A stretch of DNA of 23,592 nucleotides from Clostridiaceae bacterium UBA6110 (GCA_002428415.1 DIWI01000063.1:1-23592); one strand, 5' to 3'; counted from the stretch's first letter, positions 6,817 to 14,375 are shown. Notes: generated from the letters alone by a model not told the origin. Made by a program: numbers and translations.

Positions 6817-7923
6817 ATGGATATAACCGGAAGATACGGAAATGCGAGGATATTCGCAAAAAGCCTTGAAAATGAGGCCATAGATCAGATAAGGGAGCTG
6901 CTTGACCAGCCTTTTACCAAAGGGTCGAAAATCAGGATCATGCCTGATGCACACTCAGGTGCAGGCTGCGTCATCGGAACTACAATGACGGTTTCAGGAA
7001 AGGCTGTGCCTAACCTCGTCGGAGTCGACATAGGCTGCGGAATGCTTGTAATCAGGCTAGACCTTAAGCAGAGGCTTTCCGTCAGGGACCTTGAGAAACT
7101 CGACCATCTTATAAGGGATGAGGTTCCATCAGGCTTTGGCATCAGGAAATCAGCCCTTCCAGAAGCAAGGCGAGCGAATATCGAAGACCTTCAATGCGCT
7201 GGAAGGATGGACCTTAATCGGGCTAACCTTTCAATCGGAACCCTTGGAGGGGGAAACCACTTCATTGAGCTGGACATGGACGACAGCGGAGAGACCTACC
7301 TTGTCATACATTCAGGGTCAAGACATCTTGGAAAGCAGCTTGCAGAGCATTACCAGAGCATGGCCGGCAAGTCACTTTCCGGAAGTGGTATACCGAGATA
7401 TCTTGCCTACCTTGAGGGAGCTGATTTCAAGGATTACCTTCACGACATTGCGATCGTACAAAAATATGCTGACCTTAACAGGCATGCAATGGCCAGAGTC
7501 CTCCTCTCGAAGATGGGATGGGGAATGAAGGATGAATTTTCAACCATCCACAACTATATAGACATTGAGGGCATGGTCCTGAGGAAGGGCTCAGTATCAG
7601 CAAAGAAAGGTGAACTGCTGCTGATACCCATGAACATGAGGGATGGCTCCCTCCTTTGTACCGGCAAAGGCAACGAAGACTGGAACCTTTCAGCCCCCCA
7701 TGGAGCTGGAAGACTGATGAGCAGACACAGGGCAAAGGATACCCTTTCCATGGAAAGGTACGTTGATTCGATGAAGGGCATATTCACAACATCTGTATCA
7801 AGGTCAACCCTTGACGAAGCTCCTGATGCCTACAAGCCTATGGATGAGATACTCGACTCGATAGGCGATACCGTGACTGTTTATAAGACACTTAAGCCAA
7901 TCTATAACTTCAAGTCACCATGA
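6817..7923 (+). CDS. rtcB: RtcB-family RNA ligase
   Basis: GTP- and Mn-dependent RNA ligase that joins a 3'-phosphate (or 2',3'-cyclic phosphate) to a 5'-OH end, used in RNA repair. The 368-aa length is that of the shorter bacterial form. Visible motifs in order are PDAHSGAGCVIG (43-54), GVDIGCGM with the metal cysteine (69-76), GGGNHFIE (144-151), IHSGSRHLG (164-172), HNYID (245-249), KGELLLIPMNMRDG (264-277) and SAPHGAGR with the histidine expected to be guanylated (His295). GGAGG stands five bases before the ATG. No rtcA, rtcR or archease is adjacent. Read-through from the sortase promoter is possible, and the flavin protein downstream has its own ribosome site after a 25-base gap. Confidence 0.95.
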   Translation: MDITGRYGNARIFAKSLENEAIDQIRELLDQPFTKGSKIRIMPDAHSGAGCVIGTTMTVSGKAVPNLVGVDIGCGMLVIRLDLKQRLSVRDLEKLDHLIRDEVPSGFGIRKSALPEARRANIEDLQCAGRMDLNRANLSIGTLGGGNHFIELDMDDSGETYLVIHSGSRHLGKQLAEHYQSMAGKSLSGSGIPRYLAYLEGADFKDYLHDIAIVQKYADLNRHAMARVLLSKMGWGMKDEFSTIHNYIDIEGMVLRKGSVSAKKGELLLIPMNMRDGSLLCTGKGNEDWNLSAPHGAGRLMSRHRAKDTLSMERYVDSMKGIFTTSVSRSTLDEAPDAYKPMDEILDSIGDTVTVYKTLKPIYNFKSP

Positions 7924-7948
7924 TTTAGCAAGTGAAGGAGATGTTAAT

Positions 7949-8365
7949 GTGAACAAAGCAAGGGAATTGATAAAGGAAAACAAGCTCTGCGTCCTGTCCA
8001 CAAGTCTGAAGGACTTACCCAACAGCTCGCTCATGAAGTATGCGACTGACAGCGAGGTCACGGAAATATACATGATGGCATCAATTGACAGCGTCAAGTG
8101 CAGAAACATCCAGGATAATCCCAGTGTAAGCATGCTTATAGACACCAGGCTGACTGAGAGTACTCCAAGAGCCCTGACTGTCTACGGGAAAGCAGAAATC
8201 GTGGCGGACGATGATTTAAAACGCGGTTACCTTGAAAAGCTGCTTTATGTCAGTCCCGATTTATCTGTATTCGGAGAAGCATCTAACTCATGCATCATCC
8301 TGGTCAGGATAACAGGTTTCCTCCTCATGGATGGAATCACTGAAGGCGGATTCATGGAAGTATGA
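7949..8365 (+). CDS. Pyridoxamine 5'-phosphate oxidase-family flavin-binding split-barrel protein
   Basis: A 138-aa protein of the FMN-binding split-barrel (PNPOx-like) superfamily; substrate unknown. The pattern is typical of the small members: an N-terminal helix, LCVLSTS (about 13-19), SSLMKYA, MMASIDSVKCRNIQDNP.VSMLID (about 42-66), then TPRALTVYGKAEIV (about 72-85). The start is a GTG, chosen because AAGGAG lies eight bases upstream and there is no better ATG. It follows rtcB closely and is ended by a strong terminator, so it is probably the last gene of that transcript. Confidence 0.82.
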   Translation: MNKARELIKENKLCVLSTSLKDLPNSSLMKYATDSEVTEIYMMASIDSVKCRNIQDNPSVSMLIDTRLTESTPRALTVYGKAEIVADDDLKRGYLEKLLYVSPDLSVFGEASNSCIILVRITGFLLMDGITEGGFMEV

Positions 8366-8370
8366 AGGAA

Positions 8371-8413
8371 GCTGCTGCAAATCTAGAATTCTAGAGATGC
8401 AGCAGCTCTTTTT
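8371..8413 (+). terminator. Rho-independent terminator after the split-barrel gene
   Basis: GCTGCTGCA (8371-8379) pairs perfectly with TGCAGCAGC (8398-8406). An inner self-complementary TCTAGAATTCTAGA extends the stem, and TCTTTTT follows. Confidence 0.9.
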
Positions 8414-8498
8414 CGCTTATATCGGTCCCAATATGCCGTCTGGTTTGTTAATGCGGTATAACGTGAAACGAATCTGACGGTTTTAAAAATTCATTATT

Positions 8499-9533
8499 CT
8501 AATCAATTTTTGTTATTTCAGTACCATCAGTTTTAATCCTGTAAAAATTGTTGTTATCAAAGTTATCCTGATAATAAATCCAGTCGCCAGCTATACTAAT
8601 TCCATTTATCAGTATTTTATCTGATAATAATGTACTATTCGTACCATCGGTCTTAATTCTATATAGCTTATCGTTCCCGAAATAATAGATCCAGTCGCCG
8701 ACAACATTGAAATGATAAGCGTTGTCATTTGATATAAGTGTCCCGCCCGTTCCATCAGTTTTAACCCTATACAGGTTGTAATTCTCGCGAAAATTATAAT
8801 AAACCCAATCTCCGGCAATATTAATATCATAAGCTGCCTGATCTGACACAGGGGTTCTGCCTGTTCCATCAGTCTTCACCTTATATATTTTTTCTCCCTC
8901 GCTTCTGTTTACATAATAGATCCAGTCCCCATCAACACTTAACCTCTTTGAAGTATCATTTGAAATTAAGGTTCTATCCGTTCCATCAGTCTTAATCTTA
9001 TACAGTTTTCCTGAATCGGAACTATTTGAATAATATATCCAGTCTCCTACTACACTGACTGAAATAGCCATATCCTCGGAAATCAATGTCCTATTTGTGC
9101 CATCAGTCTTTATCTTATATATTTTTTGCAGATTATTGTTTTTCTGTCCTACATTCAAATAAAAAATCCAATCATTAACAACATTAATATATCTTGGTTC
9201 ATCATCCGATATCGGTATTAATGTCTTACTTGACCCATCTGTCTTGACCTTATACAGCTTTTCATCAGAATTGCAGTAATAAATCCACTCTCCCTGCTGT
9301 GCAACGAACCCCCAATTAGCTATGTTTCCACTGGTGTTTCCGGCTATCTTGACAACAGCGTCGTTAGTTGTTGGGTTTGTGGTTGGATTTATGCTGGGAG
9401 CAGCAGTAGTGCTCGGGCTTGAACTTGGAGCCGCAGTATTGGTTGGATTTGTGCCGGGAGTGCTGCAGCCTGAAATAATAACTGAAAGCAAAATAGTTGA
9501 AATCACTAAACAGATTGCTTTTGCTTCTTTCAT
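8499..9533 (-). CDS. Lipoprotein with seven DUF5050-type beta-propeller repeats
   Basis: A 344-aa surface lipoprotein of unknown role. I start at the ATG at 9533 (MKEAKAICLVIST), preceded by GGGGAG; the frame stays open further upstream without a good ribosome site. A signal peptide ends in the lipobox ISGC, followed by a Ser/Thr/Pro-rich spacer (about 25-60). Seven consecutive units follow, each with a GDWIYY-like start and a YKIKTDGT-like middle, spaced about 36-42 residues apart. They run to the last residues, as expected for a complete seven-bladed propeller of the DUF5050 type. The gene is visibly richer in A+T than its neighbours, which may mean recent acquisition. Ligand binding is inferred only from the fold. 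Confidence 0.87.
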   Translation of the reverse strand: MKEAKAICLVISTILLSVIISGCSTPGTNPTNTAAPSSSPSTTAAPSINPTTNPTTNDAVVKIAGNTSGNIANWGFVAQQGEWIYYCNSDEKLYKVKTDGSSKTLIPISDDEPRYINVVNDWIFYLNVGQKNNNLQKIYKIKTDGTNRTLISEDMAISVSVVGDWIYYSNSSDSGKLYKIKTDGTDRTLISNDTSKRLSVDGDWIYYVNRSEGEKIYKVKTDGTGRTPVSDQAAYDINIAGDWVYYNFRENYNLYRVKTDGTGGTLISNDNAYHFNVVGDWIYYFGNDKLYRIKTDGTNSTLLSDKILINGISIAGDWIYYQDNFDNNNFYRIKTDGTEITKID

Positions 9534-9677
9534 TAGTACTCCCCCCAAAAATGACTTTGGAATTGTCACTATAGAAGACCTGAATTTCCTGGCTGCATCA
9601 TTAAAATCTGTGCAGTTAATCGGGCGACGCAAAGAAACCTCCCATTAGATACCATATGCAATAATCATGGCAATGGC
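9534..9677 (-). promoter_or_regulatory. Leader/promoter region of the DUF5050 lipoprotein gene
   Basis: On the minus strand a TTGCCA (revcomp of 9667-9672) stands 16 bases before TATCTA, a weak promoter candidate that would give a leader of over 100 bases. The frame of the lipoprotein gene continues through part of it. I could not fit the leader to a riboswitch family. Confidence 0.3.
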
Positions 9678-9704
9678 AAAAAAACAGCCTTTAAATCAAA
9701 ACTG
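9678..9704 (-). terminator. Probable terminator of the small hypothetical gene at 9737-10063
   Basis: On the minus strand CAGTTTT pairs with AAGGCTG (7 bp, two G-U pairs), followed by seven T. A weak stem but a good T tract. Confidence 0.5.
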
Positions 9705-9736
9705 CTTACTTGAATCGGCTAACCATTATTCTTATC

Positions 9737-10063
9737 CTATAGCTCTCCCCATACCTTGTCCCTTATGAGCAGATAGCTCTTGTCAGCTTCAACCCTGTAA
9801 TGGAGGTCTGCCTTCCTGGTATCCACCTCTATGAATGACATGGCTGACAGAAGGTCCCTGTCCCTCAGGAAATGCACTGAAATAAGAGGTCCCTTTCCTA
9901 TCCTAACAAGTATTGTCGCTACTTCGAAGAACTCCATTTCTATCATATATTTTACAATGAGCGGCTTACCGAAATTGTCCAGAAAATAGTCAAGATCACC
10001 TTCCCGGTCCTTTGTACCCCTTAATGTGAAGTCTCCGGTCAGTATCTCATCAAGCCTTAGCAT
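9737..10063 (-). CDS. Hypothetical protein (108 aa)
   Basis: Not recognised. I start at the ATG at 10063 because GGAGGTGA stands seven bases upstream; the frame could be read about 11 codons further but without a ribosome site. The protein is soluble, with no signal peptide or membrane helix. The sequence alternates charged and hydrophobic residues (KYMIEMEFFEVATILVRIG at about 38-56, then HYRVEADKSYLLIRDKVWGE at the end), which suggests a small alpha/beta fold. A TATAAT stands just upstream at 10085-10090. The gene lies after proS on the same strand, separated by a hairpin, so it is probably transcribed on its own. Confidence 0.65.
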   Translation of the reverse strand: MLRLDEILTGDFTLRGTKDREGDLDYFLDNFGKPLIVKYMIEMEFFEVATILVRIGKGPLISVHFLRDRDLLSAMSFIEVDTRKADLHYRVEADKSYLLIRDKVWGEL

Positions 10064-10084
10064 ACGATCACCTCCCTCACCTAC

Positions 10085-10090
10085 ATTATA
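10085..10090 (-). promoter_or_regulatory. Candidate -10 for the hypothetical gene 9737-10063
   Basis: TATAAT on the minus strand, 21 bases before the ATG. The expected -35 position falls inside the proS terminator hairpin and is poor. Confidence 0.35.
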
Positions 10091-10094
10091 TGAC

Positions 10095-10128
10095 AAACGC
10101 CTCTTCCTTGTTCAAGGAGAGGCGTTTT
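10095..10128 (-). terminator. Terminator hairpin after proS
   Basis: AAACGCCTCT (10095-10104) pairs with AGAGGCGTTT (10118-10127) with a further CCTTG/CAAGG inside, giving a long stem. On the minus strand only TTTGTC follows, so termination may be incomplete. Confidence 0.65.
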
Positions 10129-10157
10129 CAGATGAATGTTATCAGTTATTTAATATT

Positions 10158-11594
10158 TTAGTAGGCTTTGCCCCATACTACCATATGCTCAGCCTTTTCA
10201 CCGCAGCATACGCAGGTATCAGCAATCTCCTCCTGCTCGAAAGGCATGCACCTTGAGGAGAGTCCCGCCTCTTCCTTGATCTTCTCTTCGCATGAGAGCT
10301 TTCCGCACCACATTGCCTTGATGAATCCAGGCTTTGTTTCAGCTGAAAGCTTGAGAGTATCGAAATCCTGAGCTTCTGATGTCATCTTCTCAAGTCTTTC
10401 AAGGGCTTTCTCATAAAGAGAGTTGTGAATGTCGTCAAAGAGTTCCTTGATCTTTGTCTCAAGCTCATCCATAGGTACTATGGTCTTCTCTCTGGTATCT
10501 CTTCTTACAAGCACTACCTGATTCTGCTCGATGTCCTTTGGTCCGACCTCAAGCCTTACAGGAACACCCTTCATCTCGTATTCGCTGAATTTCCAGCCCG
10601 GCTTCTTGTCGGAAGCATCAAGCTTGACCCTTGCATACGCGGAAATTGATTTCCTCAGCTCTTCAGCCTTTTCGAGGACCCCTTCCTTATGCTGTGCAAC
10701 AGGAACTATTACTACCTGAACTGGTGCAATCCTTGGAGGGAGTATCAGCCCTGAGTCATCTCCATGAACCATTATTATTGCTCCGATGACCCTTGTCGAA
10801 AGTCCCCAGCTTGTCTCATGGACATACTTAAGCTGGCTGTCCTTGTCCGCGAACTTTATGTCGAAGGCCTTTGCGAAGCCATCTCCGAAGTAGTGGCTGG
10901 TTCCTGACTGGAGGGCCTTTCCGTCATGCATCATTGCCTCGATGGTATAAGTGGCTTCAGCACCGGCAAACTTCTCCTTGTCAGTCTTCCTTCCCTTTAC
11001 AACCGGTATGGCAAGGAAATTCTTCAGCGCATCCGCATAGGTATTGAGCATCCTTAAGGTCTCTTCCTGAGCTTCCTCAGCTGTAGCATGTATAGTATGT
11101 CCTTCCTGCCAGAGGAATTCAGTAGTCCTCAGGAAAGGTCTTGTTGTCTTTTCCCACCTTATTACGGAGCACCACTGGTTGTAAAGCTTTGGCAGGTCGT
11201 TGTAAGACTGCACTATGTTTGAGAAGTGCTCGCAGAAGAGAGTCTCAGAAGTTGGCCTTATGCAAAGTCTCTCTGTAAGCTTCTCTTCTCCGCCGTGGGT
11301 TACCCATGCAACTTCAGGCGCAAAACCAACAACATGGTCCTTCTCCTTCTGGAGCAAACTTTCAGGTATCAGCATAGGCATGTACACATTCTCATGTCCT
11401 GTTTCCTTGAACCTGTCGTCAAGGTACCTCTGGATGTTCTCCCAGATTGCATAGCCATATGGCCTGAGTATTACCATTCCCCTGACGGTGGAATACTCAA
11501 TGAGCTCCGCCTTCTTCACGATGTCCGTGTACCACTGTGCAAAATCCACATCCATTGGGGTTATTGCTTCGACGAATTTCTTGTTCTTCTCCAT
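10158..11594 (-). CDS. proS: Prolyl-tRNA synthetase, archaeal/eukaryotic-like type
   Basis: Class II aminoacyl-tRNA synthetase that charges tRNA-Pro. I start at the ATG at 11594 (MEKNKKFVEA, 478 aa) with AGGAGG six bases upstream. The length, the absence of the bacterial editing (INS) domain, and the C-terminal end in WGKAY mark the shorter archaeal-type enzyme (ProS type 3), which occurs in many Clostridia. Class II motifs include RPTSE (about 118-122) and the motif-2 region RWEKTTRPFLRTTEF. The end carries a cysteine cluster typical of the zinc-binding C-terminal domain (MWCGKLSC, then SSRC and CVCCGEKA). It is controlled by a T-box leader directly upstream. Confidence 0.97.
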   Translation of the reverse strand: MEKNKKFVEAITPMDVDFAQWYTDIVKKAELIEYSTVRGMVILRPYGYAIWENIQRYLDDRFKETGHENVYMPMLIPESLLQKEKDHVVGFAPEVAWVTHGGEEKLTERLCIRPTSETLFCEHFSNIVQSYNDLPKLYNQWCSVIRWEKTTRPFLRTTEFLWQEGHTIHATAEEAQEETLRMLNTYADALKNFLAIPVVKGRKTDKEKFAGAEATYTIEAMMHDGKALQSGTSHYFGDGFAKAFDIKFADKDSQLKYVHETSWGLSTRVIGAIIMVHGDDSGLILPPRIAPVQVVIVPVAQHKEGVLEKAEELRKSISAYARVKLDASDKKPGWKFSEYEMKGVPVRLEVGPKDIEQNQVVLVRRDTREKTIVPMDELETKIKELFDDIHNSLYEKALERLEKMTSEAQDFDTLKLSAETKPGFIKAMWCGKLSCEEKIKEEAGLSSRCMPFEQEEIADTCVCCGEKAEHMVVWGKAY

Positions 11595-11604
11595 TTTTTC
11601 TCCT

Positions 11605-11822
11605 CCTGAAAATAAAAAAAGCACCAATCAAGGGACCGGAAAACCGGCGGTACCACCCTAATTGACGCACTGCATCCTCTCTTGGCTATAACGGTCCAGT
11701 CCGCTGCAAAAAGCAGTGCAATGAAGGCGGGTTTCAGGACACCTTAGTCGCAAGGGCTTCCACCATTCCCTCTCGCTTGTACGCAAGGCTTTCCTTACTG
11801 CTCCATCATTAAGCATCATTAT
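11605..11822 (-). ncRNA. T-box riboswitch (proline) leader of proS
   Basis: The minus strand contains the T-box core AGGGTGGTACCGCC (11647-11660), whose UGGN bulge pairs with uncharged tRNA. Upstream lie Stem I landmarks: an AGTAAGG start, GAGGGAATGGTGGAAGCC in the distal part, then GTGTCCTGAAACCC, where CCT (minus-strand bases 11738-11736) is the likely proline specifier. CCC a few bases on would also be proline. Uncharged tRNA-Pro would stabilise the antiterminator and raise proS expression. The specifier call is by eye. Confidence 0.92.
11614..11668 (-). terminator. T-box terminator of proS
   Basis: GCGTCAATTAGGG on the minus strand pairs, with a G-U pair and one bulge, with CCCTTGATTGGTGC, and seven T follow. 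Its 5' arm overlaps the T-box core, so terminator and antiterminator are exclusive. Confidence 0.85.
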
Positions 11823-11829
11823 CATTTAG

Positions 11830-11858
11830 ATTCTAAGTTAAAAGCGCTCCGGAGTCAA
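11830..11858 (-). promoter_or_regulatory. Promoter of the proS T-box transcript
   Basis: TTGACT (revcomp of 11853-11858), 17 bases, then TAGAAT (revcomp of 11830-11835). It sits just before the T-box leader. Confidence 0.8.
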
Positions 11859-12060
11859 TAAGGAAATTCAGAGTGCATCGGATTTGCTGAAAGCGGCATT
11901 TGTTTGTGAATTCCTAAGGAATACAGGAAATACCACAGGATATAAATTACTGATTACCCCATCATTATATTCAATTTGATTGCGATTCTGCATAGGCTAC
12001 AATAAAATGGAACTCAAAGACAAATAATTCACATAACGTAATCATATAGGAGGAATCTTC

Positions 12061-13035
12061 ATGCCGAAATCTATTGTAAAAACCCTGAAAGCCATTCCAG
12101 TTATTCTTCTTATACTTTTGTTTGTTGTGGGATGCTCAAGTGACGCTGAAAAACCAGGCTCCTCATCGAATCCGTCGACCAGCGGTACCAGCCCCTCAGA
12201 ACCTGCAGCCGGTGAAACTGAAAACAAGCCCATTGTATTCTCAGATCCGATATTTGAGAAGCTGCTTAAGGCAGAACTGAAAAAGGATGAGATTATGCCA
12301 TCAGACCTTGATAAGTACACCTGGATCGGGATTGGCGGAGACCACTTCATGACTTTGGCCGGTGGCGACATCAAGGCAAAATCCTTTATACTCTTTTTCG
12401 GAACTGAGGTTGAGCTTGAAGGCGTAAGATATAAGGGATTTGGTACAATGAAGACGCTGGACGACCTGAAGCATTTCAAAAATCTTAATGCCCTCAATGT
12501 AACTCTACAGCCTGAACTTGACTTTTCAACAATTCCTGATGAAGTCCTTGGTCGGCTTGTCAACATCATTGTGACTCAGAGCAAGCTAAAGGATATCAGT
12601 TTTGTAGAAGGAGCAAGATCCTTAAAATCGATGAATATGGCTTTTGGAGAAGTCTCTGATCTGTCCCCTCTAGCAAACTGCAAAGAGCTGCTTTACCTGT
12701 CAGGCAGCAATAATCCTTTGCATGACTTGAGTCCTCTTGCCGGTCTCGTCAATCTGAGGACAATAAGCTTTTACAGCAGCCAGATAAATGACCTGACTCC
12801 GCTTGCAGGACTTGTCAACCTGAAGACCCTTGAGCTTTACAATAACCAGGTTGAGGACATATCCCCTCTGGCTGGATTGAAAAATCTTAAGGAGCTTGAA
12901 CTGATTGACAACAAGGTCAAGGATGTATCCCCGCTAAAGGACTTTGAGAGCTTTGACGAACTGAGGCTTAACGGTAACCCAATAGGCAACATAGAGCTCC
13001 TGGACCATATAGAAAATCTGGAATTTGAAGGCTGA
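12061..13035 (+). CDS. Leucine-rich-repeat lipoprotein (internalin-like repeats)
   Basis: A 324-aa surface lipoprotein of unknown partner. Signal peptide (about 1-24) with lipobox VVGC, then a Ser/Pro-rich spacer (about 26-55). A region about 58-180 that I do not recognise precedes a right-handed leucine-rich-repeat block (about 180-315). Its units of about 22 residues have the form L.DLSPLAGLVNLKTLELYNN, typical of the internalin LRR_4 type used for protein binding. AGGAGG lies seven bases before the ATG. The gene stands alone between divergent proS and the membrane-protein gene, with only hairpins downstream. A role in adhesion or sensing is inferred from the repeat type. Confidence 0.9.
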   Translation: MPKSIVKTLKAIPVILLILLFVVGCSSDAEKPGSSSNPSTSGTSPSEPAAGETENKPIVFSDPIFEKLLKAELKKDEIMPSDLDKYTWIGIGGDHFMTLAGGDIKAKSFILFFGTEVELEGVRYKGFGTMKTLDDLKHFKNLNALNVTLQPELDFSTIPDEVLGRLVNIIVTQSKLKDISFVEGARSLKSMNMAFGEVSDLSPLANCKELLYLSGSNNPLHDLSPLAGLVNLRTISFYSSQINDLTPLAGLVNLKTLELYNNQVEDISPLAGLKNLKELELIDNKVKDVSPLKDFESFDELRLNGNPIGNIELLDHIENLEFEG

Positions 13036-13109
13036 TGCCGGATCAGCGTCTCCTGTGAATTGGTGAAAATACCACGGTATTACTTGTATATTTCCGGGGT
13101 ATTCCACCA
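13031..13109 (+). terminator. Two hairpins after the LRR lipoprotein gene
   Basis: GCTGAT-GCCGG-ATCAGC (13031-13047) overlaps the stop codon, and an imperfect inverted repeat with TGGTG...CCACCA ends lies at 13061-13109. Neither is followed by a real T tract, so termination is uncertain. Confidence 0.4.
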
Positions 13110-13186
13110 AATTTCTAAACCTATGGCATCTTGGACCAGATTACTGATATAATTCAATGTGAATAAATAACGATTGGAGCAGATTT

Positions 13187-13804
13187 ATGGATCCGGTATT
13201 AGTTAAAGACTTGTATGCACTACTATTCACTCTTTCACTTTTCATACTTTTCGGTTCAGAGCTTTACTTCTCGAAGAAGGCTAAGATAGTCAGGCTGAGC
13301 AATAACATGCATCTGGCATATTATACTCTTCCGCTGGTAACAGCAATGATATTCATGGTGCTTGGCTTTCAGAACTTTGAGTCCAACATTACCATGTATG
13401 TCGGACTTATAGCGGCCATTGTGGCCTTCTACATCTATATGATGACCCAGAAGAAGATAATCCTGAGGAATGCTGACTATCTGGATATCCAGATGAAGGT
13501 CAAGAAATTTCTTGCGAAGGAAAAGATCACTTACAGGCAGAAGGATCCTATGCCTAACGTCAAATCCTATGAGCTTCACAGCACTGAGGGCACTCTTGAC
13601 ATCAGGTCCAACGGCAGATGGGTTGAGATCTTCGGAAGAAAGATCAGTGACAATGAGCTCATGAAGAGGCTCACAGCTTATGTTGATTCAGAGATGGCAA
13701 CCCTTAAGTACCTGAAGCCAAAGGATGACAGGCTGTATACCATACTTATGGTTGTAACCCTTCTTTTCTTCTTCTACAACCTTTACGTAAACCACATGGC
13801 CTGA
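13187..13804 (+). CDS. Hypothetical membrane protein (205 aa)
   Basis: Not recognised. Three hydrophobic helices near the N-terminus (about 8-27, 43-60 and 66-84) and one at the end (about 184-202) flank a soluble, charged domain of about 95 residues (about 88-180). That domain starts after TQKKIILRNADY and includes LDIRSNGRWVEIFGRKI. The topology is plausible for a membrane-anchored cytoplasmic domain. TTGGAG lies seven bases before the ATG. Its terminator is shared with the convergent small gene at 13840. Confidence 0.75.
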   Translation: MDPVLVKDLYALLFTLSLFILFGSELYFSKKAKIVRLSNNMHLAYYTLPLVTAMIFMVLGFQNFESNITMYVGLIAAIVAFYIYMMTQKKIILRNADYLDIQMKVKKFLAKEKITYRQKDPMPNVKSYELHSTEGTLDIRSNGRWVEIFGRKISDNELMKRLTAYVDSEMATLKYLKPKDDRLYTILMVVTLLFFFYNLYVNHMA

Positions 13805-13810
13805 CGGCAC

Positions 13811-13839
13811 AAAAGCACAAGCTGACCGCTTGTGCTTTT
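13811..13839. terminator. Bidirectional terminator
   Basis: AAAAGCACAAGC (13811-13822) pairs perfectly with GCTTGTGCTTTT (13828-13839) around a 5-base loop, with T on both outer flanks. It serves the membrane-protein gene on plus and the small gene at 13840 on minus. Confidence 0.88.
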
Positions 13840-14091
13840 TCATGTCACGATGTACCAGGACTTGGTTCTCGGGTCCTGATACAGCTCATACTTCTTCTTA
13901 AGCCTTTTAATTCTTCCCGTCACATTATATGTCCTCTCCACGAGACCGTTCCTGTCATTTTCCCGTATGAAGTTTACCTTCTCAATATCCACAATCCTGT
14001 AATCCACGCTTTCAATAGAGTAATACCTGAATCTGAACGGGTACACCTTACCATCCCTGAACAGGGAAACCACCTCACACGGGGTTTTCAA
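13840..14091 (-). CDS. SOS-controlled small basic protein of unknown function
   Basis: An 83-aa protein that I do not recognise. I start at the TTG at 14091 because AGAGGTGA stands six bases before it; an in-frame GTG three codons upstream overlaps that ribosome site. The protein is rich in Arg, Lys and aromatic residues (YPFRFRYYSIE at about 17-27, then RIKRLKKKYELYQD at about 60-73) and looks like a small all-beta, possibly SH3-like, nucleic-acid-binding fold; this is inference. What stands out is control: a TTGACA-17-TATAAT promoter with a LexA box inside the spacer, so it should be tightly repressed and induced by DNA damage. In Firmicutes such small SOS genes often accompany repair polymerases or division inhibitors, but no such partner is adjacent. 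Confidence 0.75.
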   Translation of the reverse strand: MKTPCEVVSLFRDGKVYPFRFRYYSIESVDYRIVDIEKVNFIRENDRNGLVERTYNVTGRIKRLKKKYELYQDPRTKSWYIVT

Positions 14092-14183
14092 AGAAATCAC
14101 CTCTTATCACGTAGCCTAATACCAATGCTGGCCTAACTCCATACACTTACTTCTTGAAGTCACAACTCTATTGCCTCAGCTCA

Positions 14184-14212
14184 ATTATAGAACATACGTT
14201 CTATATTGTCAA
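14184..14212 (-). promoter_or_regulatory. Consensus promoter with embedded LexA (SOS) box
   Basis: On the minus strand TTGACA (revcomp of 14207-14212), 17 bases, TATAAT (revcomp of 14184-14189). The spacer contains GAAC-GTAT-GTTC (14190-14201 read as minus), which matches the Gram-positive LexA/DinR consensus GAACN4GTTC and is flanked by A/T pairs that extend the dyad. A repressor here would cover both promoter boxes. Confidence 0.85.
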
Positions 14213-14260
14213 TCAGGTTTATTGTGACCCGGCTCCTATATATTGTGTTTTCCATTAAGT

Positions 14261-14293
14261 TTATCCACAACATATTGTGGATATGGTGGATAA
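14261..14293. promoter_or_regulatory. Cluster of three DnaA-box-like sequences
   Basis: TTATCCACA (14261-14269, plus) is an exact DnaA box (TTATNCACA). ATATCCACA (14276-14284, minus) and TTATCCACC (14285-14293, minus) each differ by one base. The first two form an inverted repeat. The cluster lies about 50-80 bp upstream of the SOS-box promoter. Confidence 0.6.
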
Positions 14294-14340
14294 CTACCTG
14301 ATACTGACAGCCGTCCTTCCGTTGATTTCAGGAATAGGAC

Positions 14341-14367
14341 AAAAAGAGCCTTGGTTTCCCAAGACTC
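14341..14367 (-). terminator. Terminator of the PC4/YdbC-like gene
   Basis: Minus strand GAGTCTTGG-GAAA-CCAAGGCTC, a 9-bp stem with one G-U pair and a GAAA tetraloop, followed by TTTTT. It lies just after the stop at 14376. Confidence 0.88.
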
Positions 14368-14375
14368 AGTGTATG

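Noticed and set aside
9618..9660. GGGCGACGCAAAG on plus, resembling part of a c-di-GMP-I (GEMM) riboswitch.
   Set aside because: The other conserved parts (GGCAAACC arm, tetraloop and receptor) are missing and no plus-strand gene follows; it lies in the leader of a minus-strand gene.
14261..14293. Replication origin suggested by DnaA boxes.
   Set aside because: Only three boxes, no adjacent dnaA/dnaN/rpmH/gid genes and no clear AT-rich unwinding block beside them; kept only as a regulatory or titration candidate.
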